A DNA stretch of 64,000 bases from an uncultured Lachnospiraceae bacterium (GTDB taxonomy: Bacteria; Bacillota; Clostridia; Lachnospirales; Lachnospiraceae): the NCBI GenBank assembly GCA_910577655.1, contig CAJTOW010000002.1:1-64000 (forward strand), written 5' to 3'. The translations under genes were made by a program, and so were the position numbers. Every line of letters begins with the position of its first letter. Position 1 is the first letter of the stretch. This document shows, piece after piece, positions 36,463-45,291 of the stretch. The notes beneath the pieces were generated by a model. The model was not told the DNA's origin and did not search any database. It saw nothing but the letters and a program-made list of their open reading frames with translations.

Positions 36463-36921
36463 TCACTCCCCCTTCTGTGAATCAATAAGTGCCGGGAAGG
36501 AGCCGAGCTTATGGTTGAAACCATAGGGGGAACCTTCAAGTATCAACTGCATCCCCACACGGGTCTGTGGATTGATGGCCAATGGACATTTGAGATTGAC
36601 AGTATTCTCCAGATAATTATCCTTCATCACACAGATCACATAGTAGGAAAGTTCACTGCTTCCGGATACGGACAGATAAGACAGTTCCTCCGGAGTGAGA
36701 TTCGGACTATAATCCGGGCAAAGATACATGGGATTCATCGTTACAAATGCAATCTCAGGCTGCTCCACAGACTGCATCAGGATAACAGAATCATCTTCTT
36801 CATTCAGATAAAGGGGAAGATAATTCTTCAGCTCTGGAAAACCGAACAAACCGTCGGTAAATGTGACCAGATCCTCATTTTCATATTCAATTTCACCATA
36901 ATACTCAGTATGAATCGTCAT
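36463..36921 (-). CDS. fliW: Flagellar assembly factor FliW
   Basis: A 152-residue antagonist of CsrA that also binds flagellin. LVTFTDGLFGFPELKNYLPL near residues 18-37 and CPLAINPQTRVGMQLIL near the C-terminus are FliW motifs. The stop codon is 5 bases before csrA, so the two are co-translated. Confidence 0.95.
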   Translation of the reverse strand: MTIHTEYYGEIEYENEDLVTFTDGLFGFPELKNYLPLYLNEEDDSVILMQSVEQPEIAFVTMNPMYLCPDYSPNLTPEELSYLSVSGSSELSYYVICVMKDNYLENTVNLKCPLAINPQTRVGMQLILEGSPYGFNHKLGSFPALIDSQKGE

Positions 36922-36948
36922 AAAAAACTCCTAAACTCTTAAAAACTG

Positions 36949-37560
36949 CTAAGCACTGTAATTCATGTTACTTCCCATAGGTTCCCAGCTGGCAGGCACA
37001 TAGTTAAAGCCGCCCAGATATTCAAAGTTCACCTCGGGATACTGCGTTATGATGGTCATAACCATCGCTGGTACATAAGAAAGCTCACCCTTAGCTACCC
37101 GCAGTTCAAAGGCACCCCGCTGGGTATCATAGGCGGCTTCCGATTCCACATTGGATGCAGAAGGAATGGATGCGCCCGTGTAGGCCTCTGCCGCTGTTCC
37201 TTCGGCAACAGTGGCCGGATTACGAATACCCTCTGCAGCTGATGGGGCAGGAGCCGAGCTGGACAAGGCCACAGACTGGGAAGACGGACGGGAAACAGGC
37301 TGGGATGCCATTTTCCCGGTATTGACTGTGGCAGAAGCAGACGCAACTGCTTTCTTAACTGCAAAAGTCTTGTTTACACGATTAATATAATTCATATCCA
37401 TTGTCGCGCCGCCGGAAGACCCCCTGGAACGGAATGCATTGTGGCGGGCAATCGCCTTGCGACGTTCGATATCGACCTGATCTGATGGGACCAGCCGAGC
37501 ATTCTGCGAGAAACGGATCGCTTCAAATGAAGTAGTCGTAGATCTAATAAGCTGACCCAT
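36949..37560 (-). CDS. DUF6470/YviE-like protein
   Basis: A 203-residue protein lying between flgL and fliW, the position of yviE in Bacillus. The N-terminus LIRSTTTSFEAIRFSQNARLV and the end of the protein (YPEVNFEYLGGFNYVPASW) resemble DUF6470 proteins; the middle is Ala/Ser/Pro-rich. Function is not established in the family. GATTGGAGG precedes the ATG. Confidence 0.65.
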   Translation of the reverse strand: MGQLIRSTTTSFEAIRFSQNARLVPSDQVDIERRKAIARHNAFRSRGSSGGATMDMNYINRVNKTFAVKKAVASASATVNTGKMASQPVSRPSSQSVALSSSAPAPSAAEGIRNPATVAEGTAAEAYTGASIPSASNVESEAAYDTQRGAFELRVAKGELSYVPAMVMTIITQYPEVNFEYLGGFNYVPASWEPMGSNMNYSA

Positions 37561-37606
37561 GAAAACACCTCCAATCTCCTAAAGTATAATCTATCAAAAT
37601 CAAGTC

Positions 37607-37678
37607 TTTTATCCGGCAAAGGGGAAAACTGTCACAAGATATCATGGAATCATCATGCTCTTGCCTCTGCCGGATAGA
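37607..37678 (-). other. Long imperfect inverted repeat upstream of the DUF6470-like gene
   Basis: TTTTATCCGGCA (from 37608) pairs with TGCCGGATAGAAAA (to 37678); an inner CATG/CATG pair is in the loop. It lies in the leader of the fliW-csrA part of the operon. Its role is unknown. A minus-strand GCCGGATAA inside it resembles a sigma-28 -10 box with one extra G. Confidence 0.45.
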
Positions 37679-37765
37679 AAACTGGTTCTGCTTATAGATA
37701 TATGACAAGCGTTGAAATATAATCGGAACAGTTACACACCGACTGCATATAAAAACTACTTACGG

Positions 37766-37794
37766 ATCTGGAGTATCAGGTATTAACTCCAGAT
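37766..37794 (-). terminator. Hairpin directly after flgL
   Basis: ATCTGGAGT (37766-37774) pairs with ACTCCAGAT (37786-37794), only 3-4 bases after the flgL stop. On the minus strand TTTTT follows about 12 bases later. It may partly separate flgM-flgL from the fliW-csrA genes. Confidence 0.5.
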
Positions 37795-37797
37795 AAT

Positions 37798-38994
37798 CTA
37801 ACGGATAAAATCAAATAAGGAAGACTGCATCAGTCTGGATCCTATCTGCAAAGCGGCAGAGTAGGAATACTGATAAGAAAACATCTCTGTAATCGCTTCA
37901 TAGGGGTCGGCGCCCAGCTTATCCTTGTACTCCTCCTGAAGGTTCTGGGAAGTCTTCTTATGCTTGGTTTCCAGATTCTCCATAGTAGCCCACTTGTTGC
38001 CCAGGTCACTGTAGATTGTGCCGACCCAGCTGTGAGTGGTAGTGGTCTGATCAATCAGCACTCCCATCTTTTCGTCGAAATCACCGGTACTTAAGGAACC
38101 GTCATTTAATCCCTCGCAGGCATCGGCTGCCCGGGCCACCAGGAAGAGGGGGCTGTTATACAGCTTCTCCTTCACTTCTTTCAGGGCCCCGGCAGGATCG
38201 CTGCTATCCTTTTCCTTCAGGGCATCTGAAGTAATACCTGTCAGAACATTCAGACCACCAGTGAAGGTATCAATCAGGGTATCCCGCTTTGCGATGTTTC
38301 CGTAACCGACATCAACACGTCCCTGCTCTTTCATAGCCTTCATGATGTCTGCCACGGCAGCATCACCGGTCTTGGGTGCAGAGGTATTGCCGTTAGCATC
38401 GGTATAGGTAGACTCGAAAGTCAGATCCTTTTCTGGATCACCTGTATTGCCGGTAAGCTTGATGGTCATAGTGGTGACACCGTCATCACCCGGGAACTTA
38501 TGGTTAAAAGTAAGTTCCTTGGCATCAGAGCTGAGACTAAAGGGGATGTTTGATGCATCATTGCCGCCAAAAACATAGTAATCTTCATACTGGCCATTCA
38601 GACAGTTCACCATAAACTGACCTTTCTGAAGAAAATCCTGGCGGACGGTTTCGACTGTCTGCTCTCCTTCATTGTTGGAAGAAGAGCGGATATATATCAT
38701 CTTGTTCTGGGCTTCAGCCAGCTTCGTCTGAATCGAATAAGCGCCCTTCTCCTGCTCTTCCAGACGGTGTTTCAAGTCTCCCAGTACGCCCAGCTGGGAC
38801 TGCAGCTCCAGATATTTGTTATCCAGTTTGTTCCCCTCATAGTATGCCAGGGGATTTTCGGCAGCGGCTTCATAGGCACGGCCGCTGGATATCTTATTCA
38901 TGGCCTTATTCAGCTTACTGTGAACATCATTGACAGATCTGCCGAAATTGCGGTTCATCGCGGTATTGGTAACGCGGGTATTGGTAACACGCAT
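37798..38994 (-). CDS. flgL: Hook-filament junction protein FlgL
   Basis: A 398-residue HAP3 protein. The flagellin-like N-terminus VHSKLNKAMNKISSGRAYEAAAENPLAYY is near residues 24-52, and the C-terminal helix AITEMFSYQYSYSAALQIGSRLMQ matches FlgL. It forms the second ring between hook and filament. TGGAGGAAAA precedes the ATG. Co-directional with flgK and flgN. Confidence 0.94.
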   Translation of the reverse strand: MRVTNTRVTNTAMNRNFGRSVNDVHSKLNKAMNKISSGRAYEAAAENPLAYYEGNKLDNKYLELQSQLGVLGDLKHRLEEQEKGAYSIQTKLAEAQNKMIYIRSSSNNEGEQTVETVRQDFLQKGQFMVNCLNGQYEDYYVFGGNDASNIPFSLSSDAKELTFNHKFPGDDGVTTMTIKLTGNTGDPEKDLTFESTYTDANGNTSAPKTGDAAVADIMKAMKEQGRVDVGYGNIAKRDTLIDTFTGGLNVLTGITSDALKEKDSSDPAGALKEVKEKLYNSPLFLVARAADACEGLNDGSLSTGDFDEKMGVLIDQTTTTHSWVGTIYSDLGNKWATMENLETKHKKTSQNLQEEYKDKLGADPYEAITEMFSYQYSYSAALQIGSRLMQSSLFDFIR

Positions 38995-39098
38995 GATTAT
39001 TTTTCCTCCATTTTAATACAAATTGCAAGAAAATGCCAGCTGTTTGCAAAATCGTCACTTAATTGCTACGATTTGCTGTAAGACTATGATAAGCCGTA

Positions 39099-40880
39099 TT
39101 ATCTGCCCACCAGTCCGGTGTTGTTGATCAGGGTGTTAAGGGCTTCATCCAAGGCTGTCATGAGACGGGCAGCTGCATTGTAAGCAGATAAATAAACCAT
39201 CATGTTGGAACCCTCTTCGTCCAGACTTACTCCGGATACGGCATCCCTGGAATTCTGAAGACCATTCAGCACTGTCACCTGGTTCTTCATCTCCGTGGTA
39301 TTATTCAGGGAATCATTGGCCAGGGTCGTGGATACATGGCTCATAAAATTGGAAAATGTCTTGTTCCCAAGGGGGGTGGACAGTGAACCGACGATTCCGG
39401 CAATACTGGAGCTTCCGCTGACCGGGTAGGTGGTTTTCATTGCCTCCAGCATATTCAGGATCGTCTCATTAAAGCTCTCACCCTGAGTGCCGATATGCAC
39501 ATCGCCGCTGACCCATTGGGGGTTGATGGAAATATTGGCAGCAGTAATATTGGTAAAACCGCCATTTCCATCGCCTAAAAGCTCTGCATTGGAACCTGGA
39601 CCGCCGTTCCCCTGGTTATTTATGGCGTTCATAACATCAGCGAAGGATTTGGCCAGGGTATCCAGCTGGTTATTGTAATATTCGTAACCATGCTTTCCAT
39701 TGATGGTGCCGTCTCCTGTCCTTTCCAGCATATCCAGACTGGCCTGAATGGAACCGGATGAAAGGTATGATTTTCCGCCGTTATTAATCTGATCATCTCT
39801 CTTGCCAGCGTAGATATCAACAGACGTAGCAGTGATACTGGGGTCGGTTGCATTGCTGCTTGGGAAAGTGAAATGCGCAAAAATATCTGATCCGGCGTTC
39901 TTCCCATAATTATCTGCGGTTATGGGGAAGGTATTGTTGTTGGTGAACTCAAGCTCGCCATAGTTGTTGCCGCGGCCGCCTTCAGAGCCATTAACCAGGG
40001 TAAAGCGTTTGACATCACCATTGGCATCGGTGTAGACCATCTCTACCTTCAGATCGTCCGGCCATTCCTTACGGCCGATAACCGTACCATTATGGTCACG
40101 CTCATCCAGGGGATCAACAAGATTGCCGTTGGCATCTGTATAGGGCTGATGTTCCGAATCCTTAAAATAGGAAACCTCAATTGGAATATAACTGGACAGC
40201 GTATCCAGAAGCAGGTTCCGCTCATCCATCAGTTCCAGACTGGGCTGGCCCAGAATCTGGTTCCGTTTGATCTGGACATTCAGGTCACCGATCTGGCGGA
40301 GAATGTCATTGACCTCCTGTTCGGCGCCGTTCTCACTGTAGCCGGTTCCATCCAGCCGTTCAAACTCTGACTGCTCCGCCCGGGCGATATGCTCGGCAGC
40401 TTCATTCAGCAGGTTCGTCAGGGCCTGCATACGGGAACGAAGTTCACTTTCATAGACCGGATCGACTCCCTTGGATCCATCCTGCATATTGACCAGGGTG
40501 GCCTGAATATCATTGAAAGCCTTGCTGATACCGTTGATGGTGCTTTCATCCAGCACATCAGCCAGAGAATCCAGGGAAACCTGGATCGCGTCACTGTAAC
40601 TGGCCTTGGTCATCTGGGTCCGGTACTGGGCATCCAGATAAGGATCACGGACCTGGGAAATACGGTCCATGCTGACACCGAAACCGACAGTCAGATCATT
40701 TGCAGACATATATTTGGATACGGGATTGGTATAGTTCAGGCTGGAAGTCTCCAGGGTCTGACGGGTATAACCTACCGTATTCATGTTGGAAAGGTTCTGG
40801 CCGGTGATATCCAGACGCTTCTGACTGGCCTGCATAGCAGAAATCGCTGTGGAAAATCCGGCAAAGGTGGCTCGTAACAT
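39099..40880 (-). CDS. flgK: Hook-filament junction protein FlgK
   Basis: A 593-residue HAP1 protein. SQKRLDITGQNLSNMNTVGYTRQ near residues 19-41 is the rod/HAP signature, and the C-terminal VSLDEEGSNMMVYLSAYNAAARLMTALDEALNTLI is typical. AATTTGGAGGATAT precedes the ATG. The gene follows flgN by 15 bases. Confidence 0.96.
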   Translation of the reverse strand: MLRATFAGFSTAISAMQASQKRLDITGQNLSNMNTVGYTRQTLETSSLNYTNPVSKYMSANDLTVGFGVSMDRISQVRDPYLDAQYRTQMTKASYSDAIQVSLDSLADVLDESTINGISKAFNDIQATLVNMQDGSKGVDPVYESELRSRMQALTNLLNEAAEHIARAEQSEFERLDGTGYSENGAEQEVNDILRQIGDLNVQIKRNQILGQPSLELMDERNLLLDTLSSYIPIEVSYFKDSEHQPYTDANGNLVDPLDERDHNGTVIGRKEWPDDLKVEMVYTDANGDVKRFTLVNGSEGGRGNNYGELEFTNNNTFPITADNYGKNAGSDIFAHFTFPSSNATDPSITATSVDIYAGKRDDQINNGGKSYLSSGSIQASLDMLERTGDGTINGKHGYEYYNNQLDTLAKSFADVMNAINNQGNGGPGSNAELLGDGNGGFTNITAANISINPQWVSGDVHIGTQGESFNETILNMLEAMKTTYPVSGSSSIAGIVGSLSTPLGNKTFSNFMSHVSTTLANDSLNNTTEMKNQVTVLNGLQNSRDAVSGVSLDEEGSNMMVYLSAYNAAARLMTALDEALNTLINNTGLVGR

Positions 40881-40895
40881 ATCATATCCTCCAAA

Positions 40896-41336
40896 TTAAA
40901 CATAAGTATCGCGAAAATGGGGTTGTGGAGATCCGGCAAGGGCGTCTTCAAATTCCTTGAGACGTACATTCAGAATCCGGTTTGCAGAATCCCTGGAACT
41001 TGTGAGCAGTCTCAGCTGCTCCGTCAGCCGCCCGAACAAGGGAGAGAGAAAAGCCTCCTCCTTCTCATCGGCCTGCTCCAGAATCTGCCGGAAGGTCAAT
41101 CCGTCCCAGGCCAGGGTTTTCATCTGCTTTCTGTGACGTTGTTCCAGTCCCCGGAGCTTTAAGATCAGGGCCTGCTCCTGCTTGAGGTATCCGTCAATCC
41201 GGCCATGCTGTCCGGAGGAGGCAGCCTCTGCCTTGGCATTCTCCATCTGTGTAAGGGACGTCATCAGATCCGAAAGCTGCTCAAGGGTATCCCCGAAGGC
41301 CTCAAGAGCAGCCGTGGGGCTGTCTGTATGTTCCAT
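40896..41336 (-). CDS. flgN: Flagellar export chaperone FlgN
   Basis: A 146-residue all-helical protein that chaperones FlgK and FlgL. It lacks a sharp motif but its size, helices (LEQLSDLMTSLTQMENAKAEA, LIKLRGLEQRHRKQMK-type) and place between flgM and flgK are those of FlgN (YvyG). Confidence 0.85.
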   Translation of the reverse strand: MEHTDSPTAALEAFGDTLEQLSDLMTSLTQMENAKAEAASSGQHGRIDGYLKQEQALILKLRGLEQRHRKQMKTLAWDGLTFRQILEQADEKEEAFLSPLFGRLTEQLRLLTSSRDSANRILNVRLKEFEDALAGSPQPHFRDTYV

Positions 41337-41455
41337 TTTAAAACTCCTTTATAATGTCAGGTGGATTCCCGAAGCTCTGTCTCTGGGAGATCAGCGGATA
41401 ACTGTCTGTACCCTGCAAAAACCAGGCCCCGGAAACTGCTGGAAGCACGCGGCTG

Positions 41456-41764
41456 TCAACGGTAGCAGAGCATCCGCTCGGCAATCCGTCTTGCGTCCGG
41501 CTGGTAAGTCCCGGAAGCAACCATGGACTGGAGACGCAGCACTTCGCTCTGGCCTACCCCCTCATCCAGCTTGTCATCAAGTGTCTTTGCAAGCATACGG
41601 GCGAAACCGGTATCGCTGCTGCCGGAAGCCTGCGTCTTGTGAATCGTGACTTTATCATAGTTGCCCGCCGCCTTTTCCGGCGCGGAAACAAGCTTGTCGG
41701 TCTGGACCACGTGGGTGCGGTAGCTGGAATAGTCGGTTCCCCTGGTGTATAATTTGACGTTCAT
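41456..41764 (-). CDS. flgM: Anti-sigma-28 factor FlgM
   Basis: A 102-residue inhibitor of FliA that is exported through the finished hook, releasing late gene expression. The C-terminal sigma-binding region (ARMLAKTLDDKLDEG followed by EVLRLQSMVASGTYQPDARRIAERML) matches FlgM. AAGGAGGGC precedes the ATG. It opens a minus-strand operon with a sigma-28-like -10 box upstream, giving feedback control. Confidence 0.92.
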   Translation of the reverse strand: MNVKLYTRGTDYSSYRTHVVQTDKLVSAPEKAAGNYDKVTIHKTQASGSSDTGFARMLAKTLDDKLDEGVGQSEVLRLQSMVASGTYQPDARRIAERMLCYR

Positions 41765-41817
41765 ATAGCCCTCCTTTCTGGATGGGTTTGTAGCAAATCG
41801 TATTACATATATATTTT

Positions 41818-41844
41818 TTATCGGCGTTTTTCCCGGAAGAATAA
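41818..41844 (-). promoter_or_regulatory. Sigma-28-type promoter for flgM operon
   Basis: On the minus strand, GCCGATAA at 41825-41818 is a perfect -10; TTAT at 41844-41841 with a 15-base spacer is a weak -35. It lies 54 bases from the flgM start. Confidence 0.65.
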
Positions 41845-41945
41845 GTATTTAGGGGAAAATTAAATGCTGGGGAGCCTGAAGGCCGCTGCGCCCAGTAAAC
41901 AGTAACGGTTTTTACGAAAAACTTACATATTTTTAAGGAAAAAGC

Positions 41946-41973
41946 TAATAGACAATACCCTTTCTGCCGATAT
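41946..41973 (+). promoter_or_regulatory. Sigma-28-type promoter for the ylqG-like operon
   Basis: TAAT (41946-41949), 16 bases, GCCGATAT (41966-41973). It points away from the flgM promoter, so the 264-base gap carries two divergent late promoters. The upstream part of the gap shows nothing else clear. Confidence 0.75.
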
Positions 41974-42028
41974 ATATTAGATATAGTGGCGTAAGCATAA
42001 GTATGCCCATCGGCAGGCAGGAGGAACT

Positions 42029-43453
42029 ATGGCGAATATTTTGCAGGTGACCAGCCCTTCGGTCAATACCAACCGCAATATCATAGATACCCAGGGGGTC
42101 AAGAATGAAACTGGTCCGCAGATCCAGAATCCGGTAGATCCTACCAGGGTTGTACGTGCGGATGGCCAGACCGGAGGACGGACCGGGACTGCTACAGGGG
42201 AAGGAACCTATAGCATTATCGATTATGAGAGCAATTATGGTGCGTTTGTCCAGAAGCTGGAGGATGCACTGGGACTGCCAGGACTATTAAAACAGGTCTT
42301 CTCCCAGGATCTGGCGGCCCTTCTTTTCTCGGGGGAAGAAGAGGTGGGAGAGCTGGCAAAGGAGCTTCTGGCCTCCGTGCGGGCGGAGTCTCCGGAGGAG
42401 CTTTTGCAGCTTCTGAAGGAACAGCAGGCCGCCCAGGCCAAGTTTTCCGGGCCTTTGTTTGACGGTATCAGGAATCTTCTTTCCAGCAATGCGCCCGACG
42501 CTCTCAAGCAGTCGGCCCTGGCATTTCTGAAAGGATACAACGATTTTTCCGCAGGGGAGCATCAGCTCAAGCAGATGCATACCCTGGCGGATGATATGAG
42601 TAAGCTGATGTTCAGCGCTTTCCGTGAGGACTTTAACCAGCTGGCGGATCTGATGGACTGGGACGCGGCCAACGGAGATACAGGGGCCAATGCAGAGGTG
42701 ATCAATGCGCGGTTGATCCCCTTCCTTTCCAATTATATTTCCCGCACCCATGATTACGGGCCGATCCGCAATGCCACCATGCTGTTTATCTTCCATGCTG
42801 TGAAGTATGAGAACGGAGGGCTGGACCGGCTGATGCAGCTTTTCGACCGGATGGCCGGCAGCAGGGAATTCCAGCAGATCTATAAGGGGGATGCCAGGGA
42901 GGATCTGGACAGCACGATCCAGTCTCTGGCACATCAGAATCAGGGAAAGAGCTTCGCGGATATGTTCTCCTCTCTCCTGCTTAAGGGGGCCAACGGTCAG
43001 GCCGGACTGGAGAATATCCAGCATTTTTACGACGTATTCAACGGAATGCTTGTGAATGAAAGCGTCTATCTTCCCCTGATGCATATCCTGATGCCTTTCC
43101 GGTATCAGGATAAGGAAGTGATGTCGGAGATGTGGGTTGATCCGGATGCAAAGAAGGGCAGCGAGGATGAACCCCGGAAGATTAAGATGCTTCTGAAGTT
43201 CGAAGTGCAGAGCCTGGGGCGGTTTGACCTGCTTATGTCTCTCCAGAACCGGCAGGTGGATATGCAGCTTTATGTCCCGGAGCGTCTGACCGGACAGAAG
43301 GAAGACATCCAGTCCAGTGTGACAGCTATTTTAAAGAAGAACGGACTGGGCCTGAACAAGCTTCTGGTCAGGAAGAAAGAGATGGATATTACAGTTAAGG
43401 AGGCATTTCCGGAGCTGAGGCAGAAGGAGAGGGGTATTAATGTCAGAATTTGA
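42029..43453 (+). CDS. FliK-C-like (YlqG-type) flagellar protein
   Basis: A 474-residue protein. The last ~90 residues (KIKMLLKFEVQSLGRFDLLMSL, MQLYVPERL, then LGLNKLLVRK) look like a FliK-type C-terminal substrate-switch domain, and the next gene encodes an isolated FlhB C-terminal domain. This pair matches ylqG-ylqH of Bacillus, whose role is unclear. The larger N-terminal part is helical and not recognised. Driven by a sigma-28-like promoter; overlaps the next gene by 14 bases. Confidence 0.65.
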   Translation: MANILQVTSPSVNTNRNIIDTQGVKNETGPQIQNPVDPTRVVRADGQTGGRTGTATGEGTYSIIDYESNYGAFVQKLEDALGLPGLLKQVFSQDLAALLFSGEEEVGELAKELLASVRAESPEELLQLLKEQQAAQAKFSGPLFDGIRNLLSSNAPDALKQSALAFLKGYNDFSAGEHQLKQMHTLADDMSKLMFSAFREDFNQLADLMDWDAANGDTGANAEVINARLIPFLSNYISRTHDYGPIRNATMLFIFHAVKYENGGLDRLMQLFDRMAGSREFQQIYKGDAREDLDSTIQSLAHQNQGKSFADMFSSLLLKGANGQAGLENIQHFYDVFNGMLVNESVYLPLMHILMPFRYQDKEVMSEMWVDPDAKKGSEDEPRKIKMLLKFEVQSLGRFDLLMSLQNRQVDMQLYVPERLTGQKEDIQSSVTAILKKNGLGLNKLLVRKKEMDITVKEAFPELRQKERGINVRI

Positions 43454-43775
43454 TGAGCTGATGAGCAAGAAGGCTGTGGCGCTTAAGTATGACCCGGACA
43501 GGAACGGGGCGCCGGTGGTAGTGGCGTCCGGTATGGGATATATGGCAGAGCGGATCACAGAGGCAGCCCTGGATGCCGGGGTTCCTGTGTATGAGGACGA
43601 TTCCCTGGCGACGCTTCTGAGCCAGATGAAGCTGGGAGCGGCGATCCCGGAGGAGCTGTACCAGGCGGTGGTGGAGATATATGTCTATTTCCTGGGGTTT
43701 GTGCCGGACCAGAGGTCTGGAGAGCAGGAAGAGCCTGAAGACGGAGAAGAGACAGAACTGTCCGCCGGAGAGTAA
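43440..43775 (+). CDS. FlhB C-terminal domain homolog (YlqH/FhlB-type)
   Basis: A 111-residue protein that aligns with the part of FlhB after the NPTH cleavage site: AVALKYDPDRNGAPVVVASG, then AGVPVYEDDSLATLL and IPEELYQAVVEIYVYFLG. It has no membrane part and no NPTH. Such proteins can replace the cleaved FlhB tail in other bacteria. An acidic tail (EEPEDGEETELS) is extra. Confidence 0.88.
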   Translation: MSEFDELMSKKAVALKYDPDRNGAPVVVASGMGYMAERITEAALDAGVPVYEDDSLATLLSQMKLGAAIPEELYQAVVEIYVYFLGFVPDQRSGEQEEPEDGEETELSAGE

Positions 43776-43835
43776 ACAGTTGAGAAGTTTCTGGAAAAGA
43801 GAATATATGATTGGGATAAAGGAGGCAGGACGACA

Positions 43836-45218
43836 ATGGGAAATGTTTTTAAACGCAAAGTGACTGCCTTATTGCTGGTATGCATGGCAGTCATGGCGCC
43901 TGCGCATCTGGCGCAGGCAGCCGATGCTTCAAAGGCTATTAATAAGGTAAGTGTGCGTGTCAGCTCCAAGCTGGAGCCGGGAAGCAGTCTTCCCACGATT
44001 GAGATCGGTACCGGTACGCCGGAGGACGGCGGGGTCCGCGTGTCAGCGGGCAACAGCAAGTATCATGTGTCTGCGGCAGAGTGGGTTGACAAGGGCAACA
44101 AAGAGCTGAAGGCGGCCGACGAACCCCAGATGCGTGTGACTCTGGAGCCGGAAGACGTCAGTGAGGATTATTTCCTGGCCAGTTATAAGGCTTCGGATGT
44201 GAAGATCAGCAGCGGCAGCTTCGTATCTGCCAGAAGGAATGGGGACAACCTGGTGGTGACTCTCCGGGTCCAGGGGATCAAAGGGGACTACGATGCTCCC
44301 AAGGATGCCTACTGGTACGAGGACCGGCTGGGGGAGGCCCGCTGGGAGAAACCGGAGAATACATCCGGCTACTATGAGCTGCAGCTTTACCGGGACGAGA
44401 AGTCTGTTTTTAAAGTATCCAAAGTGTCAGCGGTTAAATACAATTTTTACCCCTATATGACCGAGGCCGGAGAGTATACCTTTAAGGTCCGGACCATACC
44501 GGGCACGGATATCCAGAAGAAGTACGGCAAGAACAGCGACTGGCTGGAATCCGGAGAGCTGGAGATCACCGACCGTTATGTATCTGACGGCAAAGGCCAG
44601 CAGAACAGCAACAGCTCCATGGTCAAGGGCGCCGATACCGTCGGCTGGGTGAAGGAGGAGGAACGCTGGATCTACCGGCTTCCTGACGGGAATCAGTGCC
44701 GGGGCGGCTGGGCAGAGATCAATGGGCAATGGTATTTCTTTGATATGGATGGCTACATGGCCAGCGGATGGCGTCAGATTGACGGGAAATGGTATTATCT
44801 CTATTCCAGTGGAGAGATGGCTGTAGGCTGGTCCCGGATCGACGGGAAATGGTACTATTTCCACAATGGCACAGACGGTGACCAGACAGCAGGCGCTATG
44901 GCTGCCCCGGGCTGGCAGGTCATCGGATCCTGGTATTATTTCTTCAATGAGGACGGCTCCTTGTATACCGGCTGGCTTCAGCAGAACGACAAATATTATT
45001 ACCTCAACGAGCTGGACAACAGTCTTCAGGGCGCTATGTTCACCGGCTGGCTGGAGCGGGACGGCAAAACTTATTATATGGATAACAATGGTGAACGGGC
45101 ATCCGGCTGGTGTCAGATCGACGGGAGCTGGCATTATTTCTATCCAGAGAGCGGGGAGATGGCCCGGAGTACCCAGATCAGTGGTTTCGCGATTGACGAA
45201 TACGGAGTGTGGAGATGA
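43836..45218 (+). CDS. Secreted cell-wall-binding repeat protein 1
   Basis: A 460-residue exported protein. A signal peptide ends after AHLAQAADA (about residue 28). Residues 30-250 form an unrecognised domain with beta character. Residues 268-455 carry about nine choline-binding-type repeats (for example GGWAEINGQWYFFDMDGYMASGW, GWRQIDGKWYYLYSSGEMAVGW). These repeats bind choline on teichoic acids. AAAGGAGGCAG precedes the ATG. It lies in the sigma-28 transcript after the FlhB-C-like gene. Confidence 0.85.
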   Translation: MGNVFKRKVTALLLVCMAVMAPAHLAQAADASKAINKVSVRVSSKLEPGSSLPTIEIGTGTPEDGGVRVSAGNSKYHVSAAEWVDKGNKELKAADEPQMRVTLEPEDVSEDYFLASYKASDVKISSGSFVSARRNGDNLVVTLRVQGIKGDYDAPKDAYWYEDRLGEARWEKPENTSGYYELQLYRDEKSVFKVSKVSAVKYNFYPYMTEAGEYTFKVRTIPGTDIQKKYGKNSDWLESGELEITDRYVSDGKGQQNSNSSMVKGADTVGWVKEEERWIYRLPDGNQCRGGWAEINGQWYFFDMDGYMASGWRQIDGKWYYLYSSGEMAVGWSRIDGKWYYFHNGTDGDQTAGAMAAPGWQVIGSWYYFFNEDGSLYTGWLQQNDKYYYLNELDNSLQGAMFTGWLERDGKTYYMDNNGERASGWCQIDGSWHYFYPESGEMARSTQISGFAIDEYGVWR

Positions 45219-45291
45219 TACGGCCCGGAGAGTCCGGCCACGGGATGGGACCAGGGACTTTTGGGGCGAGAAAAAGCAGGAGGAATGAAGA

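Noticed and set aside
37607..37678. Sigma-28 promoter for the DUF6470-like/fliW/csrA genes
   Set aside because: The minus-strand box reads GCCGGATAA with an extra base and lies within an inverted repeat; not convincing.
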